From Chloranthus sessilifolius (taxonomy: Eukaryota > Streptophyta > Magnoliopsida > Chloranthales > Chloranthaceae), in contig CM037587.1 in assembly GCA_021018995.1 (NCBI GenBank), forward strand, positions 10,608,866-10,672,865: a DNA stretch of 64,000 nucleotides, read 5' to 3'. The notes beneath the pieces were generated by a model. That model did no database searches, was not told the DNA's origin, and was given only the letters and a program-made list of their open reading frames with translations. Below, piece by piece: positions 1 to 14,000 of this stretch. The position numbers and the translations under genes are program-made. The first letter of the stretch is position 1. Every line of letters begins with the position of its first letter.

Positions 1-311
1 GATGAAATACAGGAGTTGCTTAGGTAGGTGCCAACTGGGATGAGGATTGAGTGCCTTGCATTGAGCACAAGAATAACCTTCTTACGGTGGTGATTTGGGT
101 AAAGAAACTTTTTTTATCGGTGCAAAGCTATATTCCATTTATGAAAATGAAGATACAGCAAATCAAAGAGTAAAGTGAGCTGCTCGACCAAGAGAAAAGA
201 AAAATAAAAACACACGAACGAGAAATAATAAAAAATACAAGAGGAAAAAAAGATTTACAAAGTAGCAAAAATATAGGAGGTCACGGCCTGGTGGAAACAC
301 TGCCTCACACC

Positions 312-672
312 TAGGGCTGCCAACGAGCTGGGCCAGGTTCGGGCCGGGTTTTCCACCCGGCCCATTTTTTAAGAAAAATTTTGGGCCCGGCCCGATAGCT
401 AATCGGGCCGGTGCCAGTTTTGAATTGTTGCGGCTCGAACCCGGCCCGATTAGCTATCCGGGCTGGGTCGGCTTTCCAATCAGTTTTTTTTAAAGGCCTA
501 ATTTTTCCGGGCCGGGCTTAGCCTTACACTTTGCAGACGGGCCTGGCCGGGCCGATTTCTTATCCGGGTCGGGTCGGGCCCAACCCATTTATTAAATTTA
601 TGAAAAAAGTGGGTCCGAACCCGGCCCATCCGGGCCGGGCCCAGGCTGAAGCCCGGCCCGTTGACAGCCCTA
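312..672. mobile_element. hAT-type MITE inserted in a LINE
   Basis: This is a 361 bp non-autonomous DNA element. It opens with TAGGGCTGCCAAC and closes with GTTGACAGCCCTA, which are near-perfect terminal inverted repeats. It is flanked by an exact 8 bp target duplication, CTCACACC, at 304-311 and 673-680. An 8 bp duplication is the hallmark of the hAT superfamily. The interior is unusually GC-rich and packed with GGCCCGG and CGGGCCGGG motifs. There is no transposase. It interrupts the zinc-binding C-terminal region of the L1-type LINE, so it arrived after that LINE. Open frames read across it are not genes. Confidence 0.85.
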
Positions 673-680
673 CTCACACC

Positions 681-1103
681 AAACTGTTCCCACTCCCTCA
701 CAATTTCCTCTACTAACGAGGAGCAATTAGGGGAGAAACGGCACCACCACACAATATCCTCAAGTATCCTACCAATCACAGCCCTGCATGTAGCATAATT
801 CTTTTCAAAGATCCATTTATTCCGTTCTTCCCAGATTGCCGGCAAAAGGGATCTCCAAAGAATGGTCATATTATCCTCCAACGGGAAATCCGACCATTCC
901 GCTAAGATATTCGCACAAGATTCACCCAAGCAGATATTTATTTCAAAACCCGATAGGTAAAAGGCCCAAATCTGTCTCACGGAAGGACAACCAATAAGGG
1001 GATGTTCAATAGTCTCTTCGTCCTCGCCACAAAACAAAGTCTTTGGATGCTTCCATTCTCCTTTACAAAGACGGACAGATGTCAGTATTCTCCCCCAAGC
1101 CAC
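681..1103 (-). pseudogene. LINE zf-RVT (RT zinc-binding) domain fragment
   Basis: This is the C-terminal zinc-binding region of an L1 LINE ORF2. It has the usual C-x-H-x-C context (CGEDEETIEHPLIGCPSVRQ), followed by IWEERNKWIFE and the aromatic WWCRFSP tail. These features are standard in plant zf-RVT proteins. The open frame carries on artificially into the hAT MITE. The domain has lost its continuity with the RT part upstream. Confidence 0.75.
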
Positions 1104-2151
1104 CTCCGTTGCAAAAAACTTTTAACTTCGTTGGGACAGCCACCTTCCATAACGACGACCATGGAAGATCAATCCATCTTGATCCATAGCCTGACTATCT
1201 GAATTCACCATGTTTACTTCAATTAATAGCTCCAAGAGTCCCTTTTCTTCCTCTTCCTTGAGATTCTGTCGCAACCGGATATTCCATGAAGGGATTGCGT
1301 GATCTCTTTACCAGACCTCCCCAACCTTGACATTCTTGTTTAACGCCAGTACATAAAGGAGAGGAAATCTTTTGCTAAAAGATTGGTCATCTCACCATCT
1401 ATCCTTCCAGAACCTCACTTTATCACATCTCCCCACATTGAAACTAATACCTTCCTCCACGCATCTCCTCGCTTTGTGCAACCCTTTCCACCATCCAAAG
1501 CCTATCTTCCCCCTCGGTCCCTTCAACCCCCAACGCATACTGTCCTTTCCATACTTAGCCACAGTTCCCACCATGCATCCTCCTCCTCGCATATCCTCCA
1601 GAACCATTTTCCTAATAAAGCTAGGTTTAATCTCTCAATGAACTAGATATCTAAACCACCATTCTTCATTGGTAGTCTAGCCACCTCCCAATTGGTCACA
1701 CGAATTTTCATTTTTGCCTTCCCACCACCCCACAAGAAATTCTACTGGATCTTTTCTAACCTTTCTATCACCATCCTTGGGGCGCTCGAAAACTGACATA
1801 TAGTAAATTGGAAAATTTTCCAAGGTTGATCTAATCAAAGTCAATTTTCCCCTTTCTTACAATAGAGGTACTTTCCATCCAGCAAACTTTTTATCGACCA
1901 TTTACACCACCAGGTCCCACATTGAGACACAGGTTTTACCAAGTCCTACTGGAACTCCCAGGTACATAATTGTAGGCTCCCATTCACACTCCCTATAGCC
2001 TTTGCTAGTCTAGCTACTTCCTCATCCCCCATTTTGACACCAAACAACATTGTTTTTGCCATATTCAATTTTTGCCCTGAGACTGCCTCATTAAATCAGA
2101 CAATCGCTTTCACATTCCATACCTCCACCTCACTAGCTCCACAAAATATGA

Positions 2152-2343
2152 TTATGTCATCTGCATATTGTATGCATAATCTGTTGACCCTACCTCTTCA
2201 CTGTGAAGCCTCTGAATAGGCCATGACTTACTGCCTTTGCCAGCATTTTGGATAGAGCCTCTCCTGCAATATTCAAATAGGAAAGAGGAGAGGGGGTCAC
2301 CTTGCCTCACCCTCCTGGAGCTTCTCAAAAATCCTTTCAGCAC
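2152..2343 (-). pseudogene. LINE reverse transcriptase fragment
   Basis: A short minus-strand frame carries RRVRQGDPLSSFLFEYC, the conserved RT block of plant L1 elements that normally reads RGLRQGDPLSPFLF. It is followed after a frame slip by a relic of the YADD region (STDYAYNMQMT), in which the catalytic aspartates are not kept. It belongs to the LINE remnant that runs down to 681. Confidence 0.65.
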
Positions 2344-2350
2344 TCCATTC

Positions 2351-4270
2351 AGTTAAGAAAAATGGAGGGTGGTGAGGGTGGTCCAAAGAAAAATAGCTGG
2401 TTTTCATGGTTGGCTAACCTAATGATTTAGTTTGATTATTCTCTTTTTGGGGTGGATTGATTGTTTGAAAGGTACCTTAATTTTGTGTTGGTTTTCATCT
2501 CTATTGGATTATTTTTCCTCTCATATCACATTAGAGACTCTCCCCCAAGAAAGAAAATATCTCAATGAATCTTTCCTATCTAAGGATAATATACATCTTT
2601 TGTTCCTCCAAGTGATCAAATGTGCAACAATAAAAGGAGAAAGCCTCCATAGACCCATATTCTTCCCCAGCCTAACCTTTTTTTATATAACAGAAGTCCA
2701 AATATAATTGAAAGTCCTAATTTAAGAATATGTCTGACTTTGTATATCTTAATGACATTGCCCCCAAAGAGGCATTATGTTCCCCATAGCCACATGTCTT
2801 ATGCCATGGTCGTGTCATGATGATGCTATTATTCACACCCAAATGTGGCAGATAGAGAATGACCCGAGCACGTTTCCTAAATTTTTTTGGAGATATAATG
2901 TATTATGGATATGTGTGTTAGTAACACATTACACAATACTTATGTACGAGAGGTATGCCTGTAAAGGGATAGTGGGTTTAGTACCACAATGAGTAGAAAT
3001 GAATTAGGTGTCTATGTTGCCCTCTATATAAAGGGCTTGTCTCTTGTAACTCAATATCATATTGAATACCAACAATGTAATCCTTAATGTGTCTATTGTC
3101 TCTCTCTTCTCTCTCCTTCCCCTTCTTTCTCTCCTAATTAACCATAAATGATGAATATTTCTCCTTCTTAGATAGTTTATCATATTTAGCTTACAGTTTC
3201 TACAATTTGACTGGTTCGGCAGAGAAAATGAGTCATGCACCAGCCTAGTGCACAACCCATGCACCAAATACAATATCTTTTTTAAGAAATGAAAAATTGT
3301 TCAGCAAAACTAAACAAAAGAGCGTACTCTCCTATATATCTTCCGACAAATTGCATATGTGGCCACCAAAGTAATTATATCCATTCAACAACAACTATAG
3401 AGGTTAAGATGGTTGTCTATAGGTACTTACATTGTATGGATCTCCGGATATTTTATATCGTTACTTTCACTTATAGGTGTCCTGTATTGAAACCTCAGAT
3501 AGGCAGATTTAACATTTTTATACTTTTCACTTAAATGTATAGGTGCTCAACATTGTATACGGGTCTCTATGTTTTATATTGTAACTTCATGTAGTTTACA
3601 GGTGTTTTAGATTGTAACCTCGAGCGCAGATACCACTTTTTTACTTTTCACTTAACATGTGCTGGAAATGGTTTTACAACTCAAGAAAATTTGTTCAAGC
3701 AAAAAAACAGAACTCAAATTCTGCACAGTTTCTCCTATTTTGTGATAGCAGCACCATCTCTAAAAGGGAATTTAAGGAAGGCAATTGCATCGCAAAAGAT
3801 ATGGCATTTTTTAATATCGTCTAGAGGAAAAAAAACTCCACTAAAACAAGTCTTAAGCCCAGATGGAGGGTTAGCATCAGTTTGACAGCCAGCTTTAAAA
3901 ATCCAGTCAAATTCCTATGATCGGTCATATTGCAAATCCACGTCATGCAAGATGACATTGTTTATAGACAACATAACTGTATGTAGTAGCACCTTAAGTA
4001 CTTGAGGAGAAAATTTCCAGTAGCATAACATGTACATTAAGATACTTAGACGTATGCTACTAATATTCTGAAATTAGAAAGTGCTTCTCACATGCAGTAA
4101 TATTCAATCCACGATCAACAACAAATACTATGGAGTTCCATCTATAAAACATGAGCTATAGCCTAAAAACATGAATTTTTACAACACAAGATATACCACA
4201 AAGGTCCCAACTTCAATGAAACATGAAGATTTCAGACTTCAGAGAACTGAAATTATAACTAACTTGGACA
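2351..4270. other. No recognisable gene; probable MED10 3' UTR at right
   Basis: I see no supported coding sequence here. Open frames are short, AT-rich and show no family motif. The part just left of 4271, roughly 3950-4270, is the natural place for the MED10 3' UTR on the minus strand, because the last coding exon ends at 4271. I could not fix a poly(A) site. The stretch 3400-3660 repeats an imperfect motif 'aggt..tta.attgta.ggtctcc' about three times. Confidence 0.4.
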
Positions 4271-4342
4271 TTAATGCTCAGCCTTAACTTTTGCATCTCC
4301 ATTTGGTAAAATGCTCTGTGCTTGTGCTAACCGTTTTGATTC
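4271..4342 (-). CDS. MED10: MED10 coding exon 5 (terminal)
   Basis: A 72 bp terminal exon after the acceptor CCCATGCAG at 4343. It encodes [20 protein letters not shown] followed by AEH and a TAA stop. The phase matches exon 4, and the residues match the known tail of plant MED10, which has a KRLAQ and PNGD..K pattern. It lies about 18.6 kb from exon 4 and is too short to be found by ORF length. Confidence 0.88.
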   Translation of the reverse strand, partial: ESKRLAQAQSILPNGDAKVKAEH

Positions 4343-4942
4343 CTGCATGGGATACCAAGAAAGTGAAGCCAAGGTAACAAAAATGATCCAAGATACCCAA
4401 CAAAGAAAGACTAATACAAGATCGTCTATATACAACCTAAACTTGTTTCTTCATTGAACTACACGCATTCTGAATTTCAAATAATAACTTAATTCAAGGA
4501 AAGCATGCTCAGGAAGTCAGGCAGCCAAAAAAACAGTACTTGTTTCAGTATCAATATCAAGATGAGACTTTTTGCTGCCAGATTGCTGCAAAAAGATTAT
4601 TATAGAGGTGGATTCGAAGCTTGTAGTTGATGTGCAAAAAAGGAGGGAACTACCCGTAGAAAGTATGTTTGGTACGATGAAATTAGAATTCATCTGAAGG
4701 GAGTGGAATTGCAAGTTTCTCATAAATAAAGGATGGAAATTAGGCAGCTGATATCTTGGTTGCATTGGATATCCAAAGATATGAAGTTTTTTTTTTTAAA
4801 ATTCCAGAGTTCCCTAGGATTACAAGAAGTCAGTGTTGGTGATCTAATGCAGCTGCCTAATTTTAGATTTACTTAGCCTCTGGGCTTCACTTGTATTTAT
4901 CATTTTTTTCAATAAAAACTCGCTTAATTAGCACACACACAC

Positions 4943-5007
<65 letters not shown>

Positions 5008-8000
5008 CACTGGGGCCTAGACAGCGTCCCTTATTTCAACCCTAGGACAATGCCAGTTGAGTGCCACATGTATGTGCGCAAGGTCGATCAAAGACCATTT
5101 TGACATGGGACAACGACCCTAAACTGCGTAAATGATGATGATATGCTAGTTGGCCGAAATTAAAATAATTAATTAAACAAAATCTCAAATTATCACGATA
5201 CCTTGTGGTTTCGTAGATTTCCACTTGAATGATCATGCTAGATTTGGCTAGGGTCCAGTCCGGTGCGCGAGATCCATTGGCTTTGGGGAAGGGGTGATCC
5301 TAAAGATAGAACTCTAGCATCCTCTAGGTCTAGGTTTTGCTTGTAGATCAATGGGACTTCTCGTAGCTCCTCGCTAGGTGTTGAATCGAAGCGATCCGAC
5401 AGTTCAAATTGAATCTAAAGTTTCGGGAGTAAATTGGGTTCAGGAGATTGCTAAAGAAATAGGGAAAATATGGTAAAGAGAAGATTAAGATCTTGTGGGC
5501 ATCACACTCTTGGCCTCACACCAAACCCTCACGGGGAAGAAGAATCACTCTTCAATGCTCATCTCAAGCTCACTGCAAAGCATTTTTTTTCATTCATTAA
5601 CAACTGCCCAAAAAGGCTTACAAAAGATGCTTTATAGTAGCCAACCCTAAAATAGAAAAGTATCATGCTACCCTTACAAGTAACTTACATTTGACATAAA
5701 AAGAAACTACAAAAATTGACAAAAAGGACAACTTCAGTCGCTTGACTCGCTCGAGCGGATTTGGTTCTCGTTAGAGCGAGAATCTTTAAGCAGGGTCGCT
5801 TGAACGATAGCCAGGGGTCGCTCGAACGATAGCCAAGGGTTGCTCGAGCGACAAATGACCGAAAGTTTTAGCCTAAATCTCGAGGGGGGTCGCTCGAGCG
5901 ACAAATAGCCGAAAGTTTTGGCCTCAGTCGCTCTTCCATCTCGCTCGAGCGAATCTGGGCAGTAGGTGCCCTCTTATCGCTCCTTTAAGCTCTTTCCCCG
6001 AATGATGTCGATGTTTCGTGGTTCCGTCCTCACTTCTAACGTTGATACACGCGATACGGCACAAAACCTATATCCATGGTGTCGACATCCCAGCCAATTC
6101 CCCTGGACCAAAAGGGTTTCATTACCGATGAAGGGGAGTCGTGATATCGATCGAGCATACTGGGGTTTAGGCAATGAACCTCATCTTCATTTATCCACAT
6201 GTTTTCAGATTCCGGCTTACCCATCTACTTCACTACATCTTCTTAAATCCTCCACCATGGGTGGACACCACAAGGTCATCTAAGATCTCCTCGATTACAT
6301 CTTTCCTCTGTTTGCTTGAGGAAGGAAGTAGTATAGCCTGCGAGGTTGGGTTGGGATTGTGAATAGGGGACATTTGGAAAGGATTGCAAGGAGGTGGGGT
6401 TGAACCTAGATAAGGAACTAGATCTTCCACATTGAACGTTGAACTAATCCTTGTATGCTCAAGAACAGAAGCATTAAGACCACTACTTGCCACAACCCTA
6501 AAAGACCCAACGCCACAGGCTTGGAGCTTCTCCGCGATTCCCGATGGGAATCGTTCAGGCCTAATCCGAACCATCACATGATCACCGATTTGGAATTCTT
6601 TGAAACGCTTATGCGGATCCGCCGATAATTTGTATTAATCACTACTTAAATTAATTTTACGTCTAATTTTAGCATGCAAGTTATGAATATGTTGTGCAAA
6701 GGCATCTGCCAACTCAAAAGTTCGGTGTGATGCAGACATAGAGATCAAATCTAAGGGTGTTTTAGGGCTATGACCATGTACTACCTCAAATGGGCTCATA
6801 CCAAATGGACCTATTGACGGAATTGTTATATGCAAACTCGGCTAGGGGTAGAATGGAGTCCCAAGTCCTAATGTGATCACCGACAAAACATCGAAGGAGA
6901 TTGCCTAAACTCCTAATGGTAGCTTCAGTTTGGCCATCGGTTTGAGAGTGATACGTTGAGATGAGAACATGGGTCAAAAATTCGGAAAACCGGTACGTAT
7001 CGCCCAGCTCCAAAACCGATATGTATTAGACGATACGTATTGATTTCAGATGACACATTGGTATGTATCGTCCGATATTTTGCTATTTTGTATGGGAGGC
7101 ACCGATACGATACCTTGAATGTACCGTATCGGTGAGGTCCAAAACCGATACGTATCGGACGATATTTTGATCCATGGATGAGAATTTGAGCATAGTACCC
7201 ATTATGTGCCATAGGGTCTTCCAAAAATAACTAGTGAAGTTAACATCCCTATCCGACACAATGATCTGGGTAACCCGTGGAGACGTACCACCTCTCCGAA
7301 AAACAATTCACAATATGAGTTGCGTTGGAGGTTTTAGTGCACGGTATGAAGTAGGTCATCTTGGAGAAGCGATCCACTACAATCAAAATGGAGTCGTGCT
7401 TTCTCGGAGTCTTGGGGAGTCCAAGCACGAAATCTATCAAGATGTCTTGCCAAGGTGTGTGCGGCACAAGCAAAGGGTTGTACAAGCCTATGTTTTGCTT
7501 GATTTGTTTGGACACTTGGCATGTACGATATTGTCTCACAACCCGAGTAACATCTCTCATGATGCTAGGCCAAAAAAATCTATCTTCTACGAGCGCAATG
7601 GTCTTGTTACGCCCGAAATGACCAACAATACCTCCGACATGTAACACCCAAATGAGGAAGTCAGCAATGAAGAGCGAGGGATGCATAGGCAATTGCCCTT
7701 GAACAAATACTCGTCTTGTAGGGTATAAATGGAGCTAGTGCTCGCCAGATTACTAAGGAGGGTGTTGTATTATTTCTCGAAATTTGGGCACTCAAGATAC
7801 TCTCTTTCAATCGCTTAAATTCGACGACTTCGGTGCTCATCGATTGCAAAGTCGTCACCCAACAACTAAGTGCATCTGCCGCTTTGTTTTCAACACCAAC
7901 TTTGTGCTTCAACATGAATGTAAACCCTTGGAGGTATTCGACCCATATCGCATGCCTCCGGTTTAATTTCTTTTGGGAAGCAAGGAAGCACAAAGCTTCG

Positions 8001-11000
8001 TGGTAGGAAAATAAAACAATATCTTGCAGTCTAAGGTAGTGTTTCCAATACCAAAGGGATCGGACGACCGAATAAAACTTCTTTTCATGGGTGGAGTATT
8101 TTTGCTTTGCTTCATTGAGCTTTTCGCTAAAGTAGGACAGTGAGTGGCCTTCTTGGCTAAACACTCCTCCTATGCCCACACCCGATGCATCACATGCTAC
8201 TTCAAAGACTAAAGAAAAATCCACTAGGCACATGACGGGTGCACTAGTCATCTTCTCCTTAATCTCGACAAAGGCTTTCGTCGCGACTTTGCTCCATTGA
8301 AACTCCCCCTTTCTCATGCAATCAGTGATGTGGTGCTAAAGCTTCGAATGAAGTGACGATAGAATGTAGCCAAACCATGGAAGCTACGGACATTGTTAAT
8401 AGTTTTAGGTTCAGGCCACTCTACAATAGCCTTTACCTCTTATGGGTTCGCAATCATCCCATTGGCTAAAACAATGAATCCCAAGAAGACAACGGATCAT
8501 TGTAGGAATGTGCACTTCTTGAAATTCGCATACAATTTTTCTCCCCTCAAGGTCTCGCAAACCAACCTAAGGTGGGTCAAGTGTTGTTCCATGTCATGAC
8601 AATAAATCAAGATGTCGTCAAAATACACCACAAGGAATTTCCTAGAAAAGGTTTCAACACTTGGGTCATGAGCCTCATGAAAGTGCTCGGGGCATTAGAA
8701 AGCCCAAAAGGCATGACCATCCACTCATAAAGACCATCTTAGGCCTTGAAGGCGGTTTTCCACTCTTCACCGGGGCGAATACGTACTTGATAGTAGCCAC
8801 TTTTAAGGTCCATCTTGGAGAAGATAGTGGCACCAACCATCATATCCAACATGTCGTCAAGTATCGGTATAAGGAACCGTTACTTGACCGTAATCTTGTT
8901 GAGGGCCTGACTATCCACACACATTCACCAGGTACCATCTTTCTTGGGGTGTGAGTAGTGTGGGTACGGCACAAGGGCTCAAGCTCTCTTGGATGAACCC
9001 CTTCCGAAAGAGTTCATCGATTTGTCGCGTTAACTCAGCATGTTCAACCGGATTCAGCCTATATTGGAGCAGGTTTGGTAGCGTGGATCTGGGAACTAAA
9101 TCTATTGCATGTTGAATATCACGCATCAGAGGGAGTTCATTGGGCAAGTCTTCCAGGAAAACATCCGCAAATTCTTTCAAAATTGGCTCAACCTCCTTAG
9201 GGGGCCTTGGCCGCCCATAGATTCAAGAGCACACTCAACAGTGATGACAACATACACCTCATCCAAAGAAGCTTTTTCAAATTCCGAAGGACTCACAATA
9301 TTAATGGTCTTAGATTGACCGCCCTTCTTCTCAACCTTTTTACGCGATGGTGATTTGGGAGGCAAGGGATTTAATTTAATCTTCTTGCCCTCATCATGAA
9401 TGTGCACACGTTAGACCGCCCAAGGAGGGTCACGTTCATATCATAGAGCCAAGGTCTTCCCAAGATGATGTGTCGACATCCATCGGCACGACATCGCACC
9501 ATAAGGTGTCCATATACGAGGCTAATTGTATCGGCACACAACACCTTTGGGACACGAGAATAGATGATGAATCGACCCAAGCAACTTTGTACGGTCTCGG
9601 GTGGGGTTCGGGTGACGGTGTGTGTTAACACCACATTGGTGCAACTCTCGCTATCCACGAGAAACCTACTACTTTTCTCACCACATTTGGCGAAAGTGTG
9701 GAAAATGTTATCCCTACGCCGATCATCTTTATCATCCCGTTGAGGTTGTGCAAGGGCACACCTCACAACTAAAGCACGGCCACCGTCATCACCCTCATCA
9801 CTAGGAGTGACGCCCGGCTCATACACCTCCTCTTTAACATCTCCGCCTTCCTCGTCATCCTCTCCTTCAACTAAGAGATTTCATTGGGGGTCTCTTGTAG
9901 GGCATTGGGTGACAAAGTGTCCCAACCCCTAACATTTGTAACACTTAATTTGAGAACCACCCTTTGAAGAGTCTCCAACCACACCTTTCCTTTTGTCAGA
10001 CCTCACAGTGGTGGGGATGGTTGTGGAAGTGAAGGGGCCATCAAGATCAAGGGCATTGGATTCGGACCGAGAAATTTTCCAACAGCAGAAGAAGTGGAAA
10101 AGGAGCTGGAACGGAAAAGCCTAAAAGAGACACTCTGCCCAAAGTCGCTCGAGCGACTGCACTTCCCGCTCGAGCAAGAAGGCTTCAGCATTAAGGCCTA
10201 ACTTTCGGCCAAAAGTCGCTCGAGCGAGTTTGGTTGTCGATATTGAAGAATGCACAGAACTTTTCTGGAATAAGTCGCTCAAGCGAGCATCAGTTGTCGC
10301 TAGAGCGAGTCATGTCGAATTTTGACATTTTAGTTTTTTTCCTAGGTTTCTTTTATTTTCGTATGTAAGCACTTTAGGATATTTTCGTAATTTTCCTGTT
10401 TTAGGTTTTATATTTTGAGACCTCTTATATAAGGTCATTATTACATTGTAAAAACAGTTGATTATTGAATGAAAATTTGAGAGTTTGCTTTGTGCAAACC
10501 ATGGATCAAAATATCGTCCGATACCGATACATATCGACTTTGGACTTAAACAATACCATACATTGGGTTTTTATCGCCCCCCTTAAAAAACAGTCAAATT
10601 ATCGTTCAATGTATCGTTTGTATTGTCCGTATCGTTCAATGTATCGTTCGTATCGGACGATAATTTCAAATTATCGGTTTTGATGTTTTTTTTTTGGGGG
10701 GGAGGGAATCGGAAAGTATCGTCCGGAACCGATACGTATCGGTTTTGGGGCTGGATGATACGTATCGAAAAACCGAGATTTTGATCCATGGTGCAAACCC
10801 TAGAAAACTTGTGAAGAGTTTCCAATCGAATGAGCGAATCTTTCGAAACCTGAGGAGTGAGCAATCATTTCTCGTGCGACTTAGTGCGAAGCCGACGTAC
10901 AGCCTTGGTGTGAAGCCTCAGAACTCTTGGTGTGAAGCCTTGGATCTTATCCCTCTTTACCTTTTCTTTATTTACTATCGGGTAATCTTTTCCCTATCTG

Positions 11001-14000
11001 TTTGATAAATTCTTAAACCCCAAATCTAAAAATTTAAATCTTTTATTCTATCCCATTTGATTAATTAAACCCTTGAGCCTTCGTTTTCTCAAACCTTAGA
11101 GTCAAGAGACAACACCACAATTGTCGTTTGGTGCCATAAATTAGATCGAAACTCGAATTCTTCATCGGAACCGTTTTTCTAGATCGGGAATATCGATGCA
11201 TGTGACCCGCTAAAATTGAGTTAACCTAGTTATTTTATTGAATTCATTAAATTATTTGTTGTGTTGGGTGATTCTGAATATTTTTGGTATTCAATTAAAT
11301 CTAAGGTTGATCCCAACTTTGCATAATTAGGGTTTTAGCGGTTGTCCCACGTCAGTTTTGGTATCAAAGCACAGTTTTAGTTAAGGGTTGTCAGTGTCAT
11401 AGATTTTAGGGTCATTTTTATTTTTATTTTGTCTTGCACCATTTAGTTGTGGGTTATTTCGTCATGGATATCAGTAAATTAGAAGCCCTGATTAGAGATC
11501 TTGCATCGATGATGACCACGACTCAAACCCGGATGGATGAGCACCATGATCAATTGCAACGACAGTTGCGTGATCAACAAGCTCGATATGAGGCTTTAGA
11601 AACCCGTGTTGAAGAGATCAATGAGCTCATCGCTGAAGATCACATTAGAGTCAACACCAATGACCTAGGAGGGAGGGTCATCATCGTCGTGAAGTCCAAA
11701 CCGATCAGGACGATAAAGTTATGAAATCGGTGAAAATTGACGTCCCTACTTTTGACGAGAAAAGACAACCTAAGGTCATTCTTGAATGAGTCGCCAGTAT
11801 AGAAAACCACTTCGAGTGGTATGTCATGTCCAAAGAGCGCAAAGTCAAACTTATGGGTCAAGCCAGACTTTATTGGTTGAGAGTAGAGCGTCGTAAACAA
11901 ATTCAGGGTCTTCATCCCATTTCCATGTGGGTTGAAATGAAAGTCCAACTGAACGAGAAATACGTTCCCCTATCATATGACGAACGTATTCTTTTGATCA
12001 ATGGCAGTCGTTGCGCCAAGGGGATTCGTCAGTCACAGAATACATCGATAGATTTGAAGACCTGATGACCCAGGCCGATGTAGATAAGCCAACAAAAGTT
12101 ACCATCTCCCAATTCTGAATGGGTGTTCGCCCAGAATTACAGAGGGAACTCATTCCTTATCCGGTTACTGATCTTGAGGAATGCTTCGCTAAAGTTGAAG
12201 AATTAGAGAGATATCTCGACACCCCCAGTAATGATCGATATAAATCCTCCAAGTTTGAGTCTTGATCTAATCCTACGGAGAAGGTAAATACTGCCACCAG
12301 TCAATCCTCAAAACCCGTGAATTCTCAGATTGACAAAGGGAAAGGGCAATTGATCGAGAGTTCGAGGCGCGTACCACAACAGTGCTGTAAGTGTCAAGGT
12401 TTTAGTCACTTTGCATCACAATGTCCCAGTAAAGTTCAAACCTTGATTATTCAAGAGCATGCGGGACAAGAGGACAACGAGTTAAAAGGAGTGTACGAAC
12501 CTGTTGAACTGCCAAGTGATGAGGAGGGCGAGATTCCTGTGAAAATCGTAGGTTGCATTAGGAAATTTTCTATTCCCGAAGGGAGTGGTGGTAGTGTGCC
12601 CATAACCCAGGGGTACGTTAGAGTCAGTAGGGATGCATCAACATACTTACGTACATGGGATTAACCACCTGATTTTATTGAATGTTGAAAATAAACTGAA
12701 TGTCACTAATGCAACGAACTTATTTAATGAACTTAATATTGACAATTGTGCGCTAATTCATGATAATCTCGAACATGTGGAAGTTCCCCCGACCTTGAAA
12801 ATAGATTATGATGAAAGTCTAGACTTCCCTCTAGCAAAGGGCATTGATCCGATAATTGTGGTGGAAGATCTTACACCTATAACAAGCCCTGCAACTATAC
12901 ATTTTGATTCGTTCCTTGTTACCCGACCAAACGAGCCAAGTCCATTGAACCAATTCATAACTCGTATCCCACCCGAGCCGTATGAGAAAAGGTTGAATGA
13001 AGCGGATCTTGAGTATCCAAACTTCACCAACGCGAGTTAAAATCAAGCATACCTCACCACATGGAAGGGCAAGCCAAGAGAAGAGCATCCAAAGTATATC
13101 ATACGTGGGTTCTATAACTCATCGTGGTTGAGTTCTCTCACCCGGAGAGAATTGACAGGGACATCAAGATCAAGGGCATTGGATTCTGGCCGAAAAATTG
13201 TCCAGCAGCAGAAGAAGCGGAAAAGGAGCTGGAACGGAAAAGCCGAAAAGAAAAAGAACAGAAAAGTGATTAAGAAATCAAAATCGGGCATAAAGAGAAC
13301 CGGAATCAAGCCTAAAGAAGACGCTCTGCCCAAAGTCGCTTGAGCGACTTCACTTCCCACTCGAGCGAGAAGGCTTCAGCATTAAGGCCTAACTTTCGGC
13401 CAAAAGTCGCTCGAGCGAGTTTGGTTTTCACTCGAGCGAGATATTGAATAATGCACAAAGCTTTTCTGGGATAAGTCGCTCGAGCAAACATCAGTTGTCA
13501 CAAGAGCGAGTCATGTCGAGTTTTGACATTTTAGTTCTTTTTCCTAGGATTCTTTTATTTTCGTATGTAGGCACTTTAGGATATTTTCATAATTTTCCCG
13601 TTTTAGGGTTTTCTGTTTTGAGAACTCTTATATAAGGTCATTATTACATTGTAAAAGCAGTTGATTATTGAACGAAAATTTGAGAGCTTGCTTTGTGCAA
13701 ACCCTAGAGAACTTGTGAAGAGTTTTCGATCGAAGGAACGAATCTTTCGAAACTTGAGGAGTGAACAATCATTTCTTGTGCGACTTGGTGCGAAGCCGAC
13801 GTGCAGCCTTGGTGTGAAGCCTCAGAACCCTTAGTGTGAAGCCTTGGATCTTATCCCTCTTTACCTTTTCTTTATTTACTATATAGTAATCTTTTCCCTA
13901 TCTGTTTGATAAATTCTTAAACCCCAAATCTAAAAATTCAAATCTTTTGTTCTATCCCTTTTGATTAATTAATCCCTTGAGCCTTCGTTTTCTCAAACCT

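Larger units (their letters stand above)
681..2343 (-). mobile_element. L1-type LINE remnant (RT to zinc-binding domain)
   Basis: Translated pieces on the minus strand follow the order of a plant L1 non-LTR retrotransposon. A reverse transcriptase block with RQGDPLSSFLF lies near 2290. A post-RT block with a form of GGLDI and LALLGKWFWR lies at about 1560-1680. A block ending VRFWKDRW lies near 1392. The zf-RVT domain begins at about 1103. Stops and frameshifts separate the pieces, so it is dead. It seems 5'-truncated near 2350, because no endonuclease is visible, and its 3' part continues to the left of the MITE at 312-672. The exact 3' end and target duplication were not resolved. Confidence 0.8.

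Noticed and set aside
531..716. Forward frame rich in Gly, Pro and Arg, beginning MQTGLAGPISYPG
   Set aside because: It lies inside the GC-rich hAT MITE; no coding evidence.
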